Source: Beta vulgaris subsp. vulgaris (taxonomy: Eukaryota > Streptophyta > Magnoliopsida > Caryophyllales > Amaranthaceae). From it: 64,000 nucleotides of DNA. Each line of letters opens with the position of its first letter. Positions within the stretch are counted from its first letter, which is position 1. Location of the stretch: positions 57,147,892 to 57,211,891 of the forward strand of contig NC_079208.1 in the NCBI RefSeq assembly GCF_026745355.1. The letters are read 5' to 3'. Under the pieces are notes generated by a model. It was not told where the DNA came from, searched no databases, and saw nothing but the letters and a program-made list of their open reading frames with translations. Of this stretch, positions 59,201 to 64,000 are shown in pieces. The position numbers were made by a program, and so were the translations under genes.

Positions 59201-60709
59201 ATCCTAGATGGGTAGATGCTATGGATAAGGAGATTGAGGCACTTGAGAAGAATGGTACATGGACAATTGTTGATCTACCTCCTAATGTCAAACCCATTGG
59301 CTGTAAGTGGGTTTTTAAAACAAAATTTAATCCTGATGGTTCTGTTGAAAGGTGCAAAGGTAGGCTGGTTGCCAGGGGAGATAGGCAAATCAAGGGTAAA
59401 GATTTTAAACACACATTTAGTCCAGTTGCTAAATTCACAACTGTTAGGACTATTCTTGCTGTTGCTGCTGCATGTAACATGGAATTGCATCAATTAGACA
59501 TTAATAATGCTTTCCTACATGGGTTTATTGAAGAAGATTTTACATGACACCTCCTTTGGGTTACAAGAAGTTAAACCAGGTCAGGTATGCAAGTTACAGA
59601 GGTCTTTGTATGGTTTAAGACAGGCATCTAGGCAGTGGAACTTGGAGTTAACTAAGTTTCTTCTCAAACTTGGTTTTCAGCAATCCAAGTATGATTATTC
59701 AATGTTCACTTTGCATTCTGGTGATAGTTACACAATTGTTGTAGCCTATGTTGATGATCTTCTAGTTGCTGGAACACATCTTGCTTCTATCCAAACTTTG
59801 AAATCACAACTTCATGCTGAATTCACTATTAAAGACTTAGGCCCTTTAAAGTACTTCTTGGGGATAGAAGTAACTCGAGATTCTTCTGGTATTCTCCTCA
59901 ATCAAAGGAAGTATATCTTAGATCTTCTTCACAATACTTCCATGACTGATTGCAAGATTGCAGATTGTCCTTTTCCTCCAGGACTCAAGCTTAGCAAACA
60001 TGATGGTGCTCTTATGACAGATCCTGAATGCTATAGAAGGATCATTGGCAAGCTTTTATATTTGAACATGACAAGACCTGACATCTCTTTTGCTGTTCAG
60101 CAACTTAGTCAGTTCTTATGTGCTCCTAGAGTTTCACACTTTCTTGCTGCTCAACATGTTCTTAGATACCTCAAGGGCACCTTACATCATGGTTTGTTTT
60201 ATTCTGCTGATACTACACTACAAGTTCATGCCTACTGTGATGCAGACTGGGGTAATTGCATTGATTCTGCTAGATCATTAACTGGCTACTGTGTGTTCCT
60301 TGGTACTTCACTTATTTCTTGGAAAACCAAGAAACAGAAAGTTGTTTCTAAGAGTTCTACAGAAGCTGAGTATAGAAGTATGAGCCACACTACCAGTGAA
60401 CTCACTTGGGTTTCCAATTTGCTGTCTGATCTTAAAATTGTTATTCCTACTCCAGTTCCTTTGTTTTGTGATAACAAAGCAGCTCAGCATATTGCAGCTA
60501 ACCCTTGCTTACATGAGAGGACAAAACATCTTCACATTGATGTTCATTATATCAGGGAGAATGTTGAATCTGGTTTCATTGCTACACACCATGTTAGTTC
60601 TCATATGCAGCTAGCTGATCTTTTAACCAAGTCTCTTGGTGCTTCTCATCATAAATTATTATCCTTCAAGCTTGGCCTTGTTTCTTCCTCTTCTCCAAGT
60701 CCAGCTTGA
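56242..60709 (+). pseudogene. Broken gag-pol of the nested copia element
   Basis: The gag frame (start at 56242, MTETSQNSVS) runs to 58062 with LNGDNFLTWNRGIRLAL, protease IVDTGATDHM and integrase zinc motif HARLGHLSVQKM...CEPC. The zinc knuckle reads CDYYKKNGHTMDQC, with Tyr where the second Cys belongs. Frame breaks follow: at a T run near 58017, near 58500, in the linker around 58850-59100, and near 59540. The core motifs RSDNGTE, QQNGRVERKHRH (58154-58516), KWVFKTKFNPDGSVER (59221-59547), YVDDLLVAG and SKSSTEAEYRSM (59507-60709) are otherwise well preserved. No single polyprotein can be read. Some breaks lie in homopolymers, so assembly error is possible. Confidence 0.88.
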
Positions 60710-60717
60710 GAGGGGGC

Positions 60718-60974
60718 TGTAGCTCAGGGAGCTTCTGTTATCTCTCTGGTGTCTGTTATAGCTTTTCACTTTCTGTTATTACTCAATGATGAGCTGTCAT
60801 AAAGTTGTTAGAGTTAGTTTTAGTTTGTTACAATTAGCTTCTCCTACACTCTAAACTTTCTCTCTTGTATATATAGTTCTTCTAGTGCTGTAATCTTCTC
60901 TCAGATTAAAAAAACACATTTCTGCTCCTAAATGTTTCTTTCTTTTCTGTGAGATAAACTTGAATATCTCAACA
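60718..60974 (+). repeat. 3' LTR of the nested copia element
   Basis: 257 bp. The differing block reads ttctagtgctgtaatcttc before ctcag, 8 bp longer than in the left LTR. All other bases look identical. Confidence 0.93.
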
Positions 60975-61105
60975 GGTTAAGCTTAGCTTTCATATCATCA
61001 TAATGTGCAATATATACAAGAGAGATATTAGGAAACCCTTACAATAAGGAAACAAACTATCCTTTCCTAAATATCTTAACAATATTGCCGATAATATCTC
61101 TAACA

Positions 61106-61340
61106 ACCTTTAATGGCAAGAAAAATAATTTAGAAAAATTAAGCAAAATCTACCTGAGGTAGCAACCAGTTTAGAACAAGGCAAATTCGAAGCCATCAAA
61201 CTTCATTCCTTCTCATTGTCTTTCAAACAAATCACTATTAAAAAATCAAACTAATGTGCAAGATATAGGCACAAAAATTCAATAACACGAGTACACGACC
61301 CAAAATAACAGCAATTACCCAACAATTGAACAAATTATAC
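61106..61340 (-). repeat. Third copy of the tandem splice-site segment
   Basis: It directly follows exon 1 on the minus strand and matches the copies at 50601-51057 with scattered differences. Before the copia insertion the three copies would have been contiguous. Confidence 0.85.
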
Positions 61341-61698
61341 CTTTAATGGCAACAAAATTGATACAAGGAAGTCTCTCCACCTCGTCCCCCGCCAATTCGA
61401 TAAAGGAAGATCCCACAATCATCCAAGCTTCCTTCATATAAGCCTGAAAACTTTCAAAAGACTCATTTCTAGCGTTCCTCATCAAAATCTTCTTAACAAA
61501 CACTCGAATCAGAAATGGCAGTCTCAATATCAGCCTACTAACGGTTATATTTTCCGCTGATTTCAAAACCTTCGTTTCACAAACCCTAGTTGTCTGCACA
61601 CTCTCCACTACTTCGAGGCAATCTTCATTTTCCTCCATATTTTCCTCCAAAAATCTTACCGTACGATCAGCAGGAATCGCACAGTAAGCTTCTTTCAT
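61341..61698 (-). CDS. First exon of an unrecognised minus-strand gene
   Basis: The frame opens at ATG 61698 (MKEAYCAIPADRTV), with a later in-frame Met at MEENED, and ends at a donor AAAG|GTATAA, leaving phase 1 after 119 codons. The chain contains an acidic stretch (MEENEDCLEVVES), then a Leu/Ile/Val/Arg-rich helix-like segment (RLILRLPFLIRVFVKKILM) and FESFQAYMKEAWMIVGSSF. There is no signal peptide. I do not recognise the family. The next exons on this strand that I can support lie more than 12 kb away (49210 onward), beyond the copia pair; linkage is inference. Confidence 0.55.
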
Positions 61699-61828
61699 GG
61701 AACTCGATGCCGTTTTCCCCTTTCTATGATCAATTCGTCGATAATTTCCAGAATTTCGAGAACATTCTAGGAGATGGAACCATTTGATTTCGTCTCTGGT
61801 TCAATTTTTCGCAACAATAACATCTTGC

Positions 61829-61870
61829 TCAAGAAGTAATCGTTGTCATAGAGAGAAGAAAGTGCGCCAT
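61829..61870 (-). promoter_or_regulatory. Possible 13-codon upstream frame
   Basis: On the minus strand an ATG in the context CAATGG at 61870 opens a 13-residue frame closing at TGA (61829-61831), about 130 bp before the exon 1 ATG. It matters only if transcription starts upstream of it, which I cannot tell. Confidence 0.25.
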
Positions 61871-62907
61871 TGATGATTTTCTCGTTAATTCGTGTTTGCA
61901 GAAAAATTTGGGGGGTACAATTTGAGATTTTTGTGCCCATTTCATCGCAGAAGAGAGAACCCTATAGATTGAATTTAAAAGGAAATCTGATTATAGTCTC
62001 AAAAGTGGAGTGCTTTTTTGAAGAGTTTCAACTTCGATGACGGAAATATGGGGGCGGGAAAGCGTCTTATACTACTAATCAACGAGTTGTATATGCCATG
62101 TCGCGATGCGTCCGTCAACAACCTTATGAAATGAATGTACATATTTATTTTAATCTTAAATTATTTTGGTAGTGAGGTAAATTATTGAGGTTTTTTTGTA
62201 CATGTTATTATCTTTCTAAATTGAAAATAATCGATTTTTTAACAGTTCAATACCGTCGATGAAAAATTTGGTCGATGATTAAATAATTTCTTGTAAGCGG
62301 CTTTATTATAGTTCTTTAACGATTGTAAATATTAATAAACAATATTGTTTTGAGCTTTGTAAATACGGAGTATTATGTTGTCAGGATATATCGCTAACTT
62401 TTATTTCTATTGAAGATTCTAATTAATTTCGTGAATTGATTGTGTCAATCTGTTTTGTCAAATTACTAATGATGATTTCATATTACATTTTTGACTTATT
62501 TTATATGGCAAGTTGCATTAATTCTCATTTTTTTATTTTTTATAAAAATAAAACATTGTTTTAATTTATTAGAGGGTGTTTTGATCATTTCAAAGGGGAC
62601 ACCACACCTCCTCCTAAAACTTATAAAATAGAGATTAACTCAATACCATTAATTATTCTCAATTCATTTTGTTTTGTTATTACAATAATTCTACAATCAT
62701 AAAAGGGTTTACATTATAGTTGAACTACTTGTCAAAAAAATATATAATTAACCTAAAACTTCATCCTAAACTAAAGAAGATGAAATTAGATAATCACAAT
62801 TAACAATCCATTTAATTGTATAATTTCCTTCATGGTGAACATGATTCATAAATAATATGTGCTTTGTAAATCCAACATATCACCTATGAATTATTGTGTG
62901 TCATCCA
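61871..62907. other. Upstream and intergenic DNA
   Basis: AT-rich non-coding sequence upstream of the minus-strand gene. A promoter should lie in the first few hundred bases, but I see no certain motif. No transposon ends or coding frames are supported. Confidence 0.35.
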
Positions 62908-63301
62908 CAGGTGTAAAGATGGGCCTAATCAAGGCCCAAGGGGTTTCAAAAGGAACACTTGGCCACCTTCATGTTCATAAGTTACCACTATTACTAATTA
63001 TGAACGCTTGAGGTCGAATCAGACTCAAGCTCAACTCAACTTGTAAACTAGTGAGAAACTCAAATACTCAATTTTCAAGCAAAAAAAAAAACAAAATACC
63101 TAAACCTAGCATATTATCTACCTTAAAGGTGCTAATAAGATGAGACACTTACGAGCTATTAAAGATTGGCTTGATAAAAAATCTACTTAGTTAAAATCTA
63201 ACTTAAGTATACTCGACTCAACTCGAGTTCGACTTAAAATGCTAACAAGTTGAGTTGAGCTATCAAATTTAAACTCGACTCTTATTAATTACACACCCCT
63301 G
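62908..63301. mobile_element. hAT-like MITE
   Basis: Left end CAGGTGTAAA and right end (rc) CAGGGGTGTGTAA resemble the CAGGGGTGTA ends of plant hAT MITEs. The interior repeats actcgactcaactcgagttc-type phrases. No clean 8-bp duplication is seen, so the limits are approximate. Confidence 0.55.
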
Positions 63302-63460
63302 ATCACAATCAGTGAAAAGCTATACTTTGGAATTTTTTCCTTCAATAATGCCAAAAAGGGGATTAATTCCCAAAATGTGCCACAAAAAATTTTATTTCCC
63401 TGCGTACCGTCCACGTAGGACGGCACGCGAAAAAAAGTTTTTTTTTGTTTTAACGGAGGT

Positions 63461-63670
63461 AAACCGCTACTCGGAGTAGCGGTTTACTTCAAAAAAAACC
63501 GCTACTCCGAGTAGCGATTCATTCACATACACCGCTACTCAGAGTAGCGGTTTTAATGAATGAACCGCTACTCAGAGTAGCGGTTTTAATGAATGAACCG
63601 CTACTCGGAGTAGCGGTTTTGTTCCCCGGGTCCAAGACACCTGTAAACCGCTACTCGGAGTAGCGGTTTT
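63461..63670. repeat. Six copies of a CCGCTACTC-GAGTAGCGG palindrome
   Basis: Units at 63461-63485, 63498-63520, 63531-63552, 63563-63586, 63597-63620 and 63646-63670 have the core CCGCTACTCNGAGTAGCGG, where N is G, A or C. Units 1 and 6 extend to 25-bp perfect palindromes around the centre base; unit 2 has one arm mismatch. Spacers are short and partly repeated (taatgaatga). A further inverted repeat, CCGTCCACGTAGGACGG, lies just upstream at about 63408-63424. Confidence 0.92.
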
Positions 63671-63759
63671 GTACCCATTACACAACTCACTGCATTGTTT
63701 CCACATAACTGGCCAAGTGCCAGAAAGTCAAAAAAAATCCAGCAATCTCAAACAAGCAT

Positions 63760-63890
63760 CCAACCTGCAATTCCAGCAATTCCAAACAATTATCCAACCT
63801 CCAATTTTAACATTATCCAACCTGCAATTCCAGCAATTCCAAACAATTATCCAACCTCCAATTTCAACATTATCCAACCTGCAATTCCAG
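63760..63890. repeat. 57-bp tandem repeat
   Basis: Starts of ccaacctgcaattccagca fall at 63760, 63817 and 63874, an exact 57-bp period over 2.3 copies. A multiple of three keeps open frames on both strands, but the peptides are low-complexity and I do not call a gene. Confidence 0.85.
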
Positions 63891-64000
63891 CACCAAATTC
63901 CATTCAACAACACCAAATATAAGCCACACATTGATCACCCATCACCAAGTTCATACACATTCAAATGTATGTAAAAAAATTTTAGTTACAAGTTAGATTG

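Larger units (their letters stand above)
55697..60974 (+). mobile_element. Nested Ty1/copia element, defective
   Basis: Flanked by ggtta (55692-55696, 60975-60979), a 5-bp duplication inside the outer element's 5' LTR. LTRs are 249 bp (55697-55945) and 257 bp (60718-60974), TGTAGCTCAG...CTCAACA. The primer site TGGTATCAGAGC follows the left LTR (55946-55957) and the purine tract GAGAGGGGGC precedes the right one. Orientation is opposite to its host. Confidence 0.95.
51058..61105 (-). mobile_element. Ty1/copia element, nearly intact, host of a nested copia
   Basis: Flanked by the 5-bp duplication acctt (51053-51057, 61106-61110). LTRs are 143 bp, start TGTCAAATAT and end TCTCTAACA; the right copy is split by the nested element into 55680-55696 and 60980-61105, and the two LTRs look identical. 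Orientation is minus: primer site at 55666-55679 beside the right LTR, purine tract at the left. Without the insertion it is about 4.77 kb. It lies in the first intron of the minus-strand gene. Confidence 0.93.

Noticed and set aside
63461..63670. CRISPR-like look of regularly spaced palindromic repeats
   Set aside because: This is plant nuclear DNA, the spacers are short and partly repeated, spacing is uneven, and no cas genes exist.

Overview
This is nuclear DNA from a flowering plant, almost certainly a eudicot. The evidence is GT-AG introns, a plant SKI2 helicase gene of 23 coding exons, Stowaway-type and hAT-type non-autonomous transposons, tRNA-derived SINEs, Ty3/gypsy and Ty1/copia elements, and a satellite array. 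I cannot fix the family or species from the sequence.

Layout. 1-2185: intergenic DNA with three miniature transposons, ending in the presumed SKI2 leader. 2186-20789 (+): SKI2, the cytosolic helicase that feeds RNA to the exosome; all exons join in phase into a 1348-residue protein, and its introns carry MITEs, a hAT-like element, a SINE and a minisatellite. 20867-30277: a Ty3/gypsy element of Tat-like type in minus orientation, inserted 77 bp after the SKI2 stop codon; between integrase and 3' LTR it carries an antisense, apparently spliced accessory gene (21955-23733, +). 31524-33037 (-): a small four-exon gene resembling MEE59. 33720-35256: two further non-autonomous DNA transposons, one holding a palindrome array.

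35685-46265 is a satellite array of about 25 monomers of 313-314 bp. It is interrupted by a complete solo LTR (37111-38676) with a palindrome array just upstream of its TATA box, and by an older LTR remnant that itself holds a hAT element. Both flanks of the array look unlike the surrounding DNA and may be organelle-derived.

48338-61698 (-) holds an unrecognised gene. Exon 1 is at 61341-61698 and further phase-compatible exons are at 49210-48338. Its first intron begins with three tandem copies of a roughly 230-bp segment that includes the 5' splice site. A nearly intact copia element (51058-61105, minus) sits in that array, and a second, defective copia (55697-60974, plus) sits inside the 5' LTR of the first. 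The end of the window has a hAT-like element, six copies of a 19-25 bp palindrome, and a 57-bp tandem repeat.

Most of the window is transposon history around two or three host genes. The least explained items are the antisense gene inside the gypsy element, the three unrelated palindrome arrays, and the nested copia pair placed at a duplicated splice donor.
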